A DNA stretch of 64,000 nt from NCBI GenBank assembly GCA_037576195.1, contig CM075104.1, positions 22,522,211 through 22,586,210 of the forward strand, read 5' to 3'. The DNA is from Phytoseiulus persimilis (lineage: Eukaryota > Arthropoda > Arachnida > Mesostigmata > Phytoseiidae). Shown in pieces: positions 47,501-57,798 of the stretch. Every line of letters begins with the position of its first letter. Positions within the stretch are counted from its first letter, which is position 1. Under the pieces are notes generated by a model, which saw only the letters and a list, made by a program, of their open reading frames with translations, ran no database searches and was not told the DNA's origin. The position numbers and the translations under genes are program-made.

Positions 47501-48843
47501 GTATATGAATGGATGGATTGATGAATTATGCCTTATCGGCACTGAGAGTGATAAACTCAGCAATCGAAGACTTTTTATCCATCTCCTTCCATGGACAGAT
47601 GGGAGGTAAAAAATGATGGATGCTTGAACTTCCAAGCTGTACTCACCTCCGGGAGCCCCCAGAGAGCAAGTATTCTGGATTCATGGTTTAGAAAGCCGGC
47701 GCGATAGGATAGGGTTGGGCATGGGAATGCCGTCAGCCTCGGGCAAGAGTCTATTCGACGCTTCCAACGTTTTCGGCGCTGTTTGTCTGAATTTTCTCCA
47801 AGTTCCATCAATCTGTAGTCTGGCATTGGTATTGGGGTTTAATTTTGCGCGAACGCAGGTTCGAGCCAACCGGCTCGTCAGTCTGATTTCCCGCCACAGG
47901 ACAGCGACGTCACCAAAATTCCAATTGTGTACAAGACTAGTTTCCTTTTCCCTCCCAGTTTCTGCCGACCGACGGGCCCTCAAGTATTTTGACGAGTGAA
48001 TGCATCGAATCTCAAAATGGCTGAGGGTGTTAACAGAGGTCCCAGAGCCTGGAGTCGCTCAGGGTGCACCGTATCGAGGAATAACGACGATTATATTACA
48101 ATAACAGACAGAAGGATGGAATCGAGTGATGTGTGCTGATTTGGACTTCTCCGAGAGCTATTCCCCAACCGATGCACCTTTGTTCCATCGTGTGCAATCC
48201 ATGAATAACTCTCCCGCGTGCAAGCACAGCCGTAAAGTCTAGCAGGAAATTGAGAGTAGATGACGTCGAAAAAACTTCCTTTGGAGGACGCTGGGAAATG
48301 GAAAGCTTTCTCCTGATGCAGAATGGGTTTTGCCCACTTCCGGCTACAAGGACCACGATTTGCATGCAATCCAAAACCGTTGGTTCGCTCGTTTCGAGAG
48401 GCAAGCTCGTTCAGCTTCCCCGCGGAGTCGGTGCAACAAAACGTTCGTCTTGAATGGCAGCTGCAGAGCCTATCGAGACCTCTTCCCTGATCGTCAACCT
48501 AACGATTGCCGTGAATTTACTGCGGCAGATGTGATAAGAAGGATCCATTCTCTGTTTAGGGGAAACAGCTTGTACCGAATGACTCGATGATTATTGATTC
48601 GAGCGTGTTTCCCCCATATCGCTCTAATTGTGCGCGCCGCTTCGGCATATCAAAGTCTAAGTCGTCCACAAACGAACTAATTGATCACTCCCCCCTTCCA
48701 CGCCGGAGTCAGGAACACAGCCTCCTGCAGAGGAGAACGATCGGTTTCCGATAGGTGCATGAAGCCCAGCAGACTCACCTGTTTGAACATATCCAATTCG
48801 CCGAGCCCCATGATCGTTAGAATGATATCGATCCGAGTTTGAC
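35553..48843 (-). CDS. Cys-loop ligand-gated ion channel subunit (8 exons found, N-terminus missing)
   Basis: Pentameric ligand-gated channel of the GABA/glycine/pHCl superfamily. Minus-strand exons: 48843-48779, 42256-42116, 42027-41876, 41742-41660, 41139-40978, 40817-40576, 37331-37188 and 35780-35553; phases agree throughout (404 aa seen). Order of landmarks: extracellular strands TRIDIILTIMGLGELDMFKQ and EFSMELFLVMNW; the WYPDLYF block; the Cys-loop CVMDFIWFPVDRQEC with exactly 13 residues between the Cys; SDLGFYWRDF; pre-helix FRRNVFYQLMSTYIPLMGNV (TM1); SQEVASRVNITATTLLAI (TM2); LPQLPIVT joined to ACDYFVMLCLLNVFASIIEC (TM3); a short loop; VDGVMRHYLVAEFIFLVCVA (TM4); stop 7 codons after TM4. 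The anion-channel P-A-R at the TM2 entrance is A-S-R here. The 6.5-kb intron before exon 42256 contains a gene on the other strand. Introns 37332-40575 (3.2 kb) and 35781-37187 hold nothing recognised. The signal peptide and first exon were not found. Subfamily and ligand are unassigned. Confidence 0.85.
43088..43290. repeat. Foldback (inverted-repeat) element
   Basis: GAAAATTATTTTCCGA at 43112-43127 is perfectly inverted as TCGGAAAATAATTTTC at 43239-43254. Weaker inverted similarity continues on the outer sides for about 20-25 more bases, giving arms of roughly 45 bp around a ~110-bp spacer. It has no coding capacity. It is probably a small foldback or MITE-type element. The outer borders are approximate, and no target duplication was recognised. 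Confidence 0.5.
43346..47999 (+). CDS. Divergent ionotropic receptor (iGluR/IR-like), C-terminal half, nested gene
   Basis: Variant ionotropic glutamate receptors are arthropod chemosensory channels. Plus-strand exons 43346-43509, 43704-43802, 45051-45205 and 47737-47999 join in phase (2, 2, 1) and give 226 aa to a TGA. Exon 1 contains SNTFFLALLQSYLWAFPIGN and STLEQLREG. This fits the M3 helix plus the start of S2, the place of SYTANLxxFLT...P.SLEEL in the family. Exon 2 (DSFELATELSMIHQL, TETDCSLALLPVRLDG) and exon 3 (SGMALSKSIPAPIFTVAAFE) match the S2 lobe; GMALSKxxP is the family's YGxALPKGSP region. Exon 4 carries one membrane helix (VCLNFLQVPSICSLALVLGF), the expected M4, and a basic tail. 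Acceptors of exons 1 and 2 are strong (TTCATTTGCGTAG; a long T-rich tract then TTTTTCAG); that of exon 4 is weak. M1, pore and S1 exons were not found upstream. Codon and motif divergence is high, so the family call is moderate. Confidence 0.5.
45900..46343. mobile_element. Non-autonomous hAT element (444-bp MITE)
   Basis: Terminal inverted repeats CAGGGGTGGGCAA at the left and TTTGCCCACCCCTG at the right are typical of hAT transposons. Imperfect inverted similarity runs further in through GCGGCCCGCGGGCC-like sequence. Flanking 8-bp target-site duplications are identical: CTCTAGAG at 45892-45899 and at 46344-46351. There is no transposase frame inside. It sits in the third intron of the ionotropic-receptor-like gene and, on the other strand, in a large intron of the Cys-loop channel. 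The perfect duplication suggests a fairly recent insertion. Confidence 0.93.
47443..47638 (+). mobile_element. ~196-bp MITE-like element, copy 2
   Basis: The second member of the family, with ends AGCTTGGAGGTTCAGGCATT and, at the right, a block ending ACTTCCAAGCT. It aligns along its whole length with the reverse complement of 3962-4158. The length differs by one base, and the similarity of roughly 70-75% by eye indicates separate older insertions of one family. It lies in the intron just before the last exon of the ionotropic-receptor-like gene. Confidence 0.75.
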
Positions 48844-48859
48844 CTGGAAGACATCAGAT

Positions 48860-48988
48860 ATGGATGCGGAGTTGGAAGATCAGTTCATGGCTTCGAGCAG
48901 GCTCAGTACCGGAATCGTGCGCTTGTCAACCGCGATCTTGACTCTCGCCACGATGTGGTTTCTTGTTTCAGTCGGGGCTTGTTTCTGA
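48860..48988 (+). CDS. Small membrane-protein ORF (42 aa), unidentified
   Basis: It starts ATG-GAT-GCG and encodes an acidic N-terminus (MDAELEDQF) followed by one strongly hydrophobic helix (AILTLATMWFLVSVGACF) ending at a TGA. The N-out acidic plus single-helix layout is protein-like. The frame could also be a first exon with a donor in the helix (TTTCA|GTCGGG is poor). It is so short that chance is a real alternative. Confidence 0.22.
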   Translation: MDAELEDQFMASSRLSTGIVRLSTAILTLATMWFLVSVGACF

Positions 48989-50757
48989 ACGCTGGGAGCC
49001 CAGCCCGGAAATCTTATCGTTGCTATCACCCGGGCTCCGGAAAATGTCTGATGTGGGCGCGGGACAAGTACGAATAGTCTTCACTCGGTCCTGAGACGCC
49101 ATCCATGCTCTCAGTGGGAGGACGGGTCCGCCATCCATTCGCCGACCTGGTTAATTAGTAATCGCAACCCATGTACAAGGGAGCGGTATTACCGTGTCTA
49201 AATGGTAGATCGTCTCCATCCGGCGACGGTAAGAAACTTCCGAGAAGCTCCGCGCTCGGAGTTGAGGAGCTGCTAAGGTGTCGCGGGCAATGCGATTCCC
49301 CCAAGTTGAGCTAGAGGCTCATTTTACCGCAGCTAAACATACAGAGGAGCATGCGTTTGCGACGTTCAGCACCCGCCACCCCCCCACCTCTACTGGAAGC
49401 TTCTCTCCCATTCCAGGGCACTTATGCACTCGTCCGATTGTGGATCGCCCCCAGAGGAGAGTCTCCTGCGAGGGGGTGCTCTCGAAACTGACAAATATTA
49501 TGTCACTTGGGATCGTCTCTATTTGAGCCCCTGTCCGCCCCGATCGTTCCGGAACGAACCAGAATATCCTTAACAGAACCGCAAAATCTCGGGTGAATCA
49601 TTTGCGCAGCTGCCTGACAAGAGCCTTGGAAAACTCGGGACCAAGGGGAAACTTTGGGGTTCACTCCATGCGAATCGATCCCACTCGGCTAACTGAACGC
49701 GGTTCGCACCGCAAAACGAGCACGCCGTCCCGAATTTCATGGACCCTGAGTCGCAGCGTTTCTCATGTCGAACGATGCCACAACGAGCTGGCGGCGCCCC
49801 CTGCAGTTAACCCTCGCTCCAAGCGGAGAAACTCACTCGACGCGGCTGAAAGAAACGTGTGAATCGGGGCTGGCCTGCAGCATAACCGAATGGCAGATTG
49901 AATCTTCAGAGCACAGACAGATCAATTACCCGCCCGTCACGAATCGGCGGCCCGGTGAGATCAACAGCTGTCAAATAGCGTCCGTTCTCCCGACTGGAAG
50001 CGACCTTCCCCATCCTAGTGACCGCTTCCCTTCTCTCCGCTTTCGAAAATTCTATCAGAGGTATTCCTGGATCGCAGGGTGTCCCCACATCGTACGTGCT
50101 CTTCTATCTATCGAGCGAGGGCTGTTTCACATTAAAAAGTGAAGACGATTCGAATAAGGGCTGCTCTTCTACTGGAGTGAACTACACGTACATACCGTCA
50201 ACCTGGACAGGGTTGAAATCCCTGGAAGGAGAGAGTTCCGCGCTCAAGGATGCCACTCTCTGCATGGGAATATTTTTATGGTTTTTCGATCTCCAGTAGG
50301 ACCCACCTTGTAGCCGAACCACACAGCCTGACCGAAGTCAACAATACAGAAGTCAAGAGCCACATGTTGGTGCTTCCGGAAACTTCAGGAGATGCTTGAC
50401 TTGAGCAGGGCGCTCAAATTCGTCAGGCCACGATCTGATCGGGACAAGCATCAGGCGTGCTATGAGCCATCAGAGAGAAGTCGGCGAAGTTCGTCATCAC
50501 TATCCGAGATTGGGAATTCAACAGCACAAAATAACTTCGAGCTCTGCGGGCTTGGAAAGTGGCCGATCCGATCGATATCCGACTTCACGGTCGAGAACGA
50601 CATTCGACAGCGCGTGATTGGTACTCGTAGATCGACCCCTCCCCTACGAAGACGTTGACGCGCAGCTGACGCGAAAACACGGGAACAGCATAAAGCAAAT
50701 CCGGCGGGTTTTACCAAAGACAAAATGATTCAAAGCTCCTACTCTCGTCAGTCGAGT
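48989..50757. other. Interval between channel and GPCR genes, no assigned gene
   Basis: The missing first exon(s) of the Cys-loop channel should lie in or beyond this interval on the minus strand. I looked for the usual Tyr-Asp-x-Arg-x-Arg-Pro segment and did not find it convincingly. The open frames at 49.3-50.7 kb on both strands have no motif. Confidence 0.35.
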
Positions 50758-50763
50758 TTTATT
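50758..50763 (-). terminator. Candidate poly(A) signal of the peptide GPCR
   Basis: TTTATT on the plus strand (AATAAA on the minus strand), about 840 nt beyond the last recognised GPCR exon. This leaves room for a further C-terminal exon. Confidence 0.35.
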
Positions 50764-51237
50764 TACAAGAGAACAGACTTTTTCCGACAAAAATGAGCTG
50801 GGAGTCTGGTCTTTTTGGTCTCCAGATGTACAAGAACGAAGAGGATCCGGACGGAGTCATCTCGTTCCCGTAGAATGCATCACACATTTATAGCAGCGGG
50901 AAGAACGTCCCTTCATCGAATGAGTCCCTGAGATCCGCCAGAGGACCGAATTTCCTTCAGGCAAACTCGTCGACGGGTCCAACGATGGGTCACGTTGCAT
51001 CGCACAGCACGCCGAAACTCTCTGTGAAGACGGAAAGATCGATGGAATAATCGAGCGTCAGTTGGCCAATCACCTAATGGTCCTGTTGGCCTCTAACTAG
51101 GGAACGATCGTGTGTCCTGCACAAGTTTTCTAATGGGCACTGGAGGCGATGAGATCTCAGAGTAAGGCTCATAATTAGAACTCCCAAATGAGCGGACATT
51201 CAAAATCCGGAACTGCGTGGAAATCCCGGCAACGATT

Positions 51238-51474
51238 CTAGAGAGTTCCGGAAAGTTGGATCAGGAGCTTCCGACGCGCACGTGCAAAATCGGAATCCAG
51301 AAACTTCGTCACTTTCCACTTTCGTAATCGCTTGAGCCCTCCCATATTTGCAGTGTCCGTTCCGATTAGAGACCCACTCAGCATTGAAACTGGCGCCTGA
51401 TTAAACCAGCGCCTCGTCAACGCGGGCGCGGACTTCGTGCCGGGGAGAGCGAGTTCATCCTGCAGGAACTCCAT
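51238..51474 (-). other. Possible C-terminal tail region of the GPCR
   Basis: After the conserved NRNFRR the reading frame meets TAA at once unless the AG|GTAATT donor is used (phase 2). Downstream on the minus strand several acceptors would add only short tails of 7 to about 18 residues. The longest local frame, 51474-51238, is open for 78 codons and ATG-started but is out of phase with that donor. The true tail cannot be chosen from sequence alone. Confidence 0.25.
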
Positions 51475-51600
51475 TGTTCAATTTTCGCAGCGCCGAACCG
51501 AGTCTGTCAGTTAAATACCGGGACGATTCGATCGAACTTGGAACGTCCAAGGGAAGTCAGAAATAACTGGAGCCCGGTGCTCTATGGTGGAAAGAATTAC

Positions 51601-54600
51601 CTCCTGAAATTGCGGTTCATGAAACAGTACGTGATTGGATTACAACAAGATGAGCAGTACGCAAGGAGATGGAACAGCGAAACTCCACGGCTGCCCAGCG
51701 GCGACAGATGTGCTGGCGATATCGAGTTGAGTGTATTGATGACGTAGATCGGCGTCCAACAAATAAAGAACTCAATTACCTGGTTTGAAAGAACGATTGC
51801 TTTGAGGAAAATGGCTTGAAAAACTGTTCTCGCCAGAAGCAAAGCTCGCTCGATCCACCAATCTCATGATACATACCACAACCAACATCATTCGAATGAC
51901 GCGGTTTCGTACTGCCATTCGATGCTCGTAGTTGTTGGTACGCATGAAGCGAATCATCTCTTTGGCTGATGAGCTCACTTCGCTGCCGTTGACGGCTGTC
52001 GTCGGCCTGGAATGTGACATGGAAAACGAGGAATATTAGCTTAAGAAAAAAAAACTGCGAAATCCACTTGTCCTCTCGCGTGCCGGCGGAGAATCGTTCA
52101 CTGGAGTTCATTGAGAGTTGCGTCGCGCGATTCCCGAGCGGAGTCGGTCGCTCCTGTAACCGTCCTTGCCAAGGAGATCGAGCCCCGCTTTTCTTATTCA
52201 TCAAGCAGCGCTCGGCCAAGTGTCAAGACCGGGAAAACGCGTCGGGTTTGGCTTGCCCCTCCCGAGGCCGAGAAGGTGGTACTTGAGATGTCGGAGGAAA
52301 GAAGCACGTTGTCTCGCACACAGGATTGCCGGAGCTCCGCTCCGCCTGGGCAGTTCACGATGAATCCTCGTTCCCGCTCCTTTCGCGACATGCGAGCTCA
52401 TTGAGGGTGTGAGAACACAGCTCGGGTTGCCAACGCATGCGGACGTCGTGTTCTTCAACTCACCACTTCTGATTCGTTAACTCAGTCGTTGGCAAGGGCT
52501 CCGAGTTCTCTTCGACACGACTCCATTTCACTATGAGCCGCGGTTCTCTGTCAATGACTTCTTGACTGGTTTTATCGCTGACCACAGCACAGCCGCTCGT
52601 CCCCGCAATCACGATTTCCGACACGTGACCTGTAACGGAAACCGAGCGATGCTTAGCTATCGCGCAGCAGGCCCATACGTGAGTTGCGGCAACAGGAAAA
52701 GCCGAGACGTACTCATGTGTACAGGCTTCTCCTCGGTCAATCCTCGCTTGAGCATCCAACAGATGTTTCCATAGGCGAAGCTCATTGCAATGACAGGCAA
52801 TGCGAACAGGATGAGATCCAACGCTATATTGAATGCGTGCTCCTTGTATTTATCCACCCAAATCTGAAGAAGTTTTCGGTCAGTCGGAAACATTATCTCA
52901 GTTCTTTAGCGAGCGCCGTTGGAAATGGGCTGACATTGTTGCGCCAACAAGGTTCAACGACCACAGCAGCAGCTGACGTTGCCCACAATTAATGAAGAGA
53001 GCCTGCGCAACAGATGCAGACGACAACTACAAAACGAGAGGCGGGAAGGAGAGCCGCTAACGGAAAGTCTGACGCTGCTCTCTCAAAGTGGGAATTTCGG
53101 TTACCTCGCGGCACTTCTGTCTCCCGGTGTCTCCCAGGGGCCTCAGCTCACTGAGCAAGAAGGTCGGAGACATGGTCGCTAGAGCAACAGTCCATATTAT
53201 TAACGTCAGGAGCCAGGCATTTCGCGAGGCGAAAGAGGCTCCATGTTGCGACAGGGGACTACAAACGGCCAAGTACCGTTCCATTGAGATGACTACCAGT
53301 GTCCAGACACTAACGGCGACAGTGACACCTGGAAAAGAATGTTCCTCGCTCAGTCTTCCGTCTGAGTCTCCAATGGTTACATCTAGAGAACACCGGGAGT
53401 CTGGACGGATTCTCACTGAATCTGTCGCTTGCCACGAAGAACTTCAGTCACAAAGGCCGCGTCCATCTTAATCTCTATAGCCATAATTGGAGCTTCGGTA
53501 TTCGCAAACCAAGGGAAGAAATGCGAGCATCACTGTTTCGTTCGAGCATGGCCGCCGAACTCATTCCGTCCGTTTCTTGTGATTCATGAGCAGGAACGCT
53601 GTCCGCGAGGCCACACGGAGTGCAGCTTGCAACTTCGAAAAGTGCTCGAAACGAGGTCCTCTTCTCCTGTTTGCTTCGTAGGTTGGAGTCAACAGGTTAC
53701 CCCTTGTCCCTTTCTCTCTTCTGGAAAACTCCGTCCTGCAGCACTGCTAGTTTTCGGAAAAACATGTTTTCTTTCTTGTAAGGCGAGCATGAACCCAGTC
53801 AGTTAAGAAAAGCGTTGTGAGTCTCTTTTGTTCCTTCTTCCTCGTAATTGGAACAAAGGACTCCTGTGTTGAAGAGGGGCGCGTGAGAGCTCACAGACCG
53901 GGAAGAAGTTCTTGCCGCCCCGATCGCAGAGAGGTTGTGAGGAATGTCGCTGAACTTATTCGAGGACTGGAGTTCATGTCGTGCGGTTCCTCTTTCGCAC
54001 TTATCATGTTGGTGATTCATCCACGGGAAGAATCCGATCACGGTAACGAAAATGTTTTGAAAAATTTCGAGAGCTGCACGCGTGGGCGGGCTTTCAAACT
54101 TGACACGGAGGTATGCCCCTCTCATGGATTGCTCATCTGCCTGAACAAAGACTTAGAGGGCGGTGTATCCAGCTCGAAAGCTTCAATCGGCCTCTCGAAG
54201 CTCTCCAAGACACCTGCGTGGGACGCGTCTTCATCCGAACCATGACGGCATTCGAGCAACGGGCCCTTCGAGCTTTTACGGTTCGGGTCGTTTTGACTCG
54301 AATCCTTCCGGACTAGCTCGGGGATATCCCGTGTGGCAATAATCGTCTCAGCCGATTGGAGCTCGACTCGAGCGTTGCCTCGGTATGAGCGCAAGATTGA
54401 TTTGAGCGCAACGAATTTACCGGGGCTGCTGTGAGGGTGAAGTATGAGACAGAGGGAAAGAATTCTGCGTTACCCACCGCACAATCTCTGCTTGTCGGGC
54501 TGGAATGTGTCCACCGATTGCAGACCGCTGGACTGATAGAGATTTTCGTTCAAGAGTGACAAAGAGCGCAGTGGTTTTGGAAACACGATGTTACTCTCCA

Positions 54601-57600
54601 ATCGATAAGCACTTCATGCTCATGCGAGCCGGAAATATACCTGTCCTACGCATTTGATTCCAGAGAGTGAGCTCACCGTTTTCGCTGGTAAGCCGCTTCA
54701 CATTGCGGAAAAAATGCGTATTCCTCGCTCAGTATGTGCTCCAGAGGCGGAATAATCGAATGAGCTGAAGGCTTCAAACTTCGATCGGCTGCGAATATTC
54801 GTCTCATGTCGTTCAGTGTTTTTTCTGAGCACTCTGTCAAAATATATCGATCCTGAAAACTTGATATTCCAGAGGCGCTCCATCTATTCATCGCGAGAAG
54901 TTGCGTCCACTCAAGTGAGTTCATTTCCCGCTCCATATGTCGCTCCATATGTTGTGGTCGCAGCATAGTGCGTGAGCTTGCGAGGGCCGCGTCAAAATCG
55001 GCCCGCGCTCAAGTCGCGGCTCGGAAACCCAGGGTTCCGGACGAGTTTCGTTTCCGGTGTGATCGTCCAACCCGACCGGAGTTCCCTGACGGCTACGGAC
55101 TTGAAGATGATTCAGTTTCTTGTGTTGAGAAATCCCTCCTGCGTGGAGAACGCATTCCGACTGTTCAAACCTCGTATCTCCTTGCCGAGCTGACGGACTA
55201 CGTTAGGTGATTCTCGATATTCGACGGTGAGCGCATCGGAGTAATGACCCGGTCTCCAGGAATCGTCAACAGGTGGAATCCAATAAGTCTTACCTTGAAG
55301 GTAGGGTATGAGTTTGCACATCAATTCGCCAAAGATGAAGTTGCGGAGAAGAGCTCCGCTCAGTGTGAACGGCATACAAAATACACCTAGAAGAAGATCG
55401 CTGACGGCCAAGTTCAACAGAAACACATTAGTGGCAACCTGAAACGAGATCAGAGCTCAGTGAATCCCACGGCAGAGTTCACGGGAAGACCGTTTGGAAC
55501 TACCAGACTCGATGAAGAATCATCCATGAATCATGGTGGACTCGCCGAAGGTGAGGTCACCTCGTTCTAGAGTAGCTGCAGAATGCCTGATTCAGTTAAC
55601 AATCCTGCGACGCACGGCAGCACCAAGCCCGCGAGGGTATTCCCTTCGCTGGATCGCGTGAATCGAATACCAAACGCCATTCGTTGGAAACCGCTTTGCA
55701 ATCCTGCCAACTCCACGATCATGCGAATTATTTCCTTGCAATTACCAGATTCGGTCATCTGGGTTTCGTCGCCGAAAAGTCTCCGAGCCGGCTGGGAAAG
55801 CTGGTCTAATGAACATTGTTTCCGGCGAGGAGCACTCCTGTCCGTTCTCGCGTCACCATGATTTGTTCCACGCGGTATCGTAACCGAGTTCTCCCTGTGG
55901 ATCATCGGGGGAATACTGGTCCAAGGTTATACCGGTCATGGGGAGATCTCGGGGGAATGGGTTCAGAGAAGCATGTTCTCAGACTCGTCTAGGAAATGCA
56001 ATGTCAGCCATCGTGGGAGAGTCGAGGACTGGAATCAATCGGGCTCTGCCCGCAATAGGAATCGGGGTCAACTTGTCCATTGGGGAAATCTAGATCCGAG
56101 TTTTGAGCCGGATTTCGCGCATGCTTGACGGCGTCAACGGGGAGTTCAGCCACATTGCCGACAGGAAAAGCCTGAGAAACGCATGTGGCCATGAGAGCCC
56201 GTGAAATGTATTTGCCCAGCTCCGATGACACGTACACGATGCGATTATATCGTTTGACAGCGATATTGGATGTCATGAAAGGTTCCATATGCTGGGCAGA
56301 TTTGATCACTGCATGGCAAGCATCCACAGGTAAAGCCATCGTCAGCGACGGAGATGGAAGTCATCCGCGCCGTCCGTGTTGCATGCAAAAAGCTGATTTG
56401 ATTTGCGATGGGATCTAGTTCAATTTTCTTCACTTATCGCGTAATGAATCGAACGAGACAATCATCTCGCAGGAAACAAGGAACAAAGAAGCCATTCTCG
56501 GAGACGCCAAGATCGCACCAACTACCTCCCGCCAGACCTCCCACGGAGCTCGAACGTGACTCCGAGAATCTACGCGTAAGGTGAATATTGAACCGATCAC
56601 AATCGACTCTTTATTTGACGAAGTTGGAAACGATTTTCGTGCGATCATGGACCGCGATTGATCTCACAGGCTCCGAAATTGACATGACGACCCGGAACAT
56701 GACTCCCAGATCCAAATACCTTGATCAAGATCAGATGGACTTCATCGGCACAGGAGATAGGAGGAAAATATCCGACGACAGGTTGGAGGTGGCGCTGATG
56801 GACACAAAGGAGGAAACTAGGCAAAGAAATACCGCTAGCGGTGTTAGAGAGACAACATAAGACCGCCCCCTCGGGCGAATTCCTCATCGACGAAGTGGAA
56901 ACCCCCGTTTTTCATCGAACGGAAATTTTTGCTCGATATTGTTCCGACTTCCCTGGTCATCGCACAACTCCGTCGCTACGAAAAATTGATGAATCTCATG
57001 AGGGAGTGGAAACATGTGTAAATCACGAAGGGACAGGCTTTGGAGAGTTGGTATGATCAGAAGTAGAGTCCTGAAGTTTGATAGAAAGGAAATGGGACGA
57101 CGAATGGGCGACGAAAGCAATCAAGACAATTCGCCCCAGCAAGGGCAGACAGGCCATCAAACCTGGAACACCGCTGTGGATCTCAACGAGTCCATCCCCT
57201 CTGCATAAAGGGTGGAATGGAGGAATCCATGTGTCAGCATTTGTCAATTGAATTGCACCACATCAGCTCCATGGAGAAGAACTCCGTAAGAGACTGGGGC
57301 TCCGTGGATGCTAATGCGAGTAGATAAGAGTCACGAAAAATCTACTGCGGAAGTGGCAAGAGGAGATCCGGAAAATCTACTGGGAAATTTCCACGGATAC
57401 AGAAGGAATACAGAGCTCTGTGATATCATTTCATAGACTCTCTTTTGATCTGCGTCGAGTTCGGTGGCCGGTGCGATAGGAGATGGCTCGATCAGCGCGC
57501 AACACATACCAATGACGTAATTCCAGAGGCTGGATTCCCAATGTAATGATGTCTCTAAGAACATCGTTCTCACGCCCACTCTCAGCTCACGTAGGAGCTC

Positions 57601-57798
57601 AAGCAAAACATGATTCTGTCCTCTTTAGATACAAACCTTGACCCGTTTATTTCGCGTCAACGTGAGGATCACGAGCGAATTTCCAACAAGACCCAAAACG
57701 AAAATGGACCCATAGGCCGCTACGATGAATCCTGTGCTCCACGGAATACTGAGTCTTGACGGGCCTTGAATCTGCACCAATGGATCTGTTAAATTTGC
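51601..57798 (-). CDS. CCK/sulfakinin-like neuropeptide GPCR (6 exons, 7TM core)
   Basis: Class A receptor of the cholecystokinin/sulfakinin group, normally Gq-coupled and involved in feeding or neuromodulation. Minus-strand exons: 57798-57637, 55438-55294, 53328-53105, 52896-52713, 51995-51877 and 51779-51601, all in phase (about 337 aa). TM1: FVLGLVGNSLVILTLTRNKR with the GN signature. TM2: TNVFLLNLAVSDLLLGVFCM and then PFTLSGALLRNFIFGELMCK, which closely follows CCK-type receptors. TM3 end: SVWTLVVISMERYLAVCSPL (ERY in place of DRY). TM5: FNIALDLILFALPVIAMSFA. TM6: VIEFFICWTPIYVINT (CWxP). TM7: CCNPITYCFMNRNFRR (NPxxY). An N-glycosylation site (NLT) precedes TM1. The acceptor of the fourth exon is pyrimidine-poor. 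The N-terminal exon with the start codon and the C-terminal tail were not fixed. The large introns (2.2, 2.0 kb) contain nothing recognised. Confidence 0.87.
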
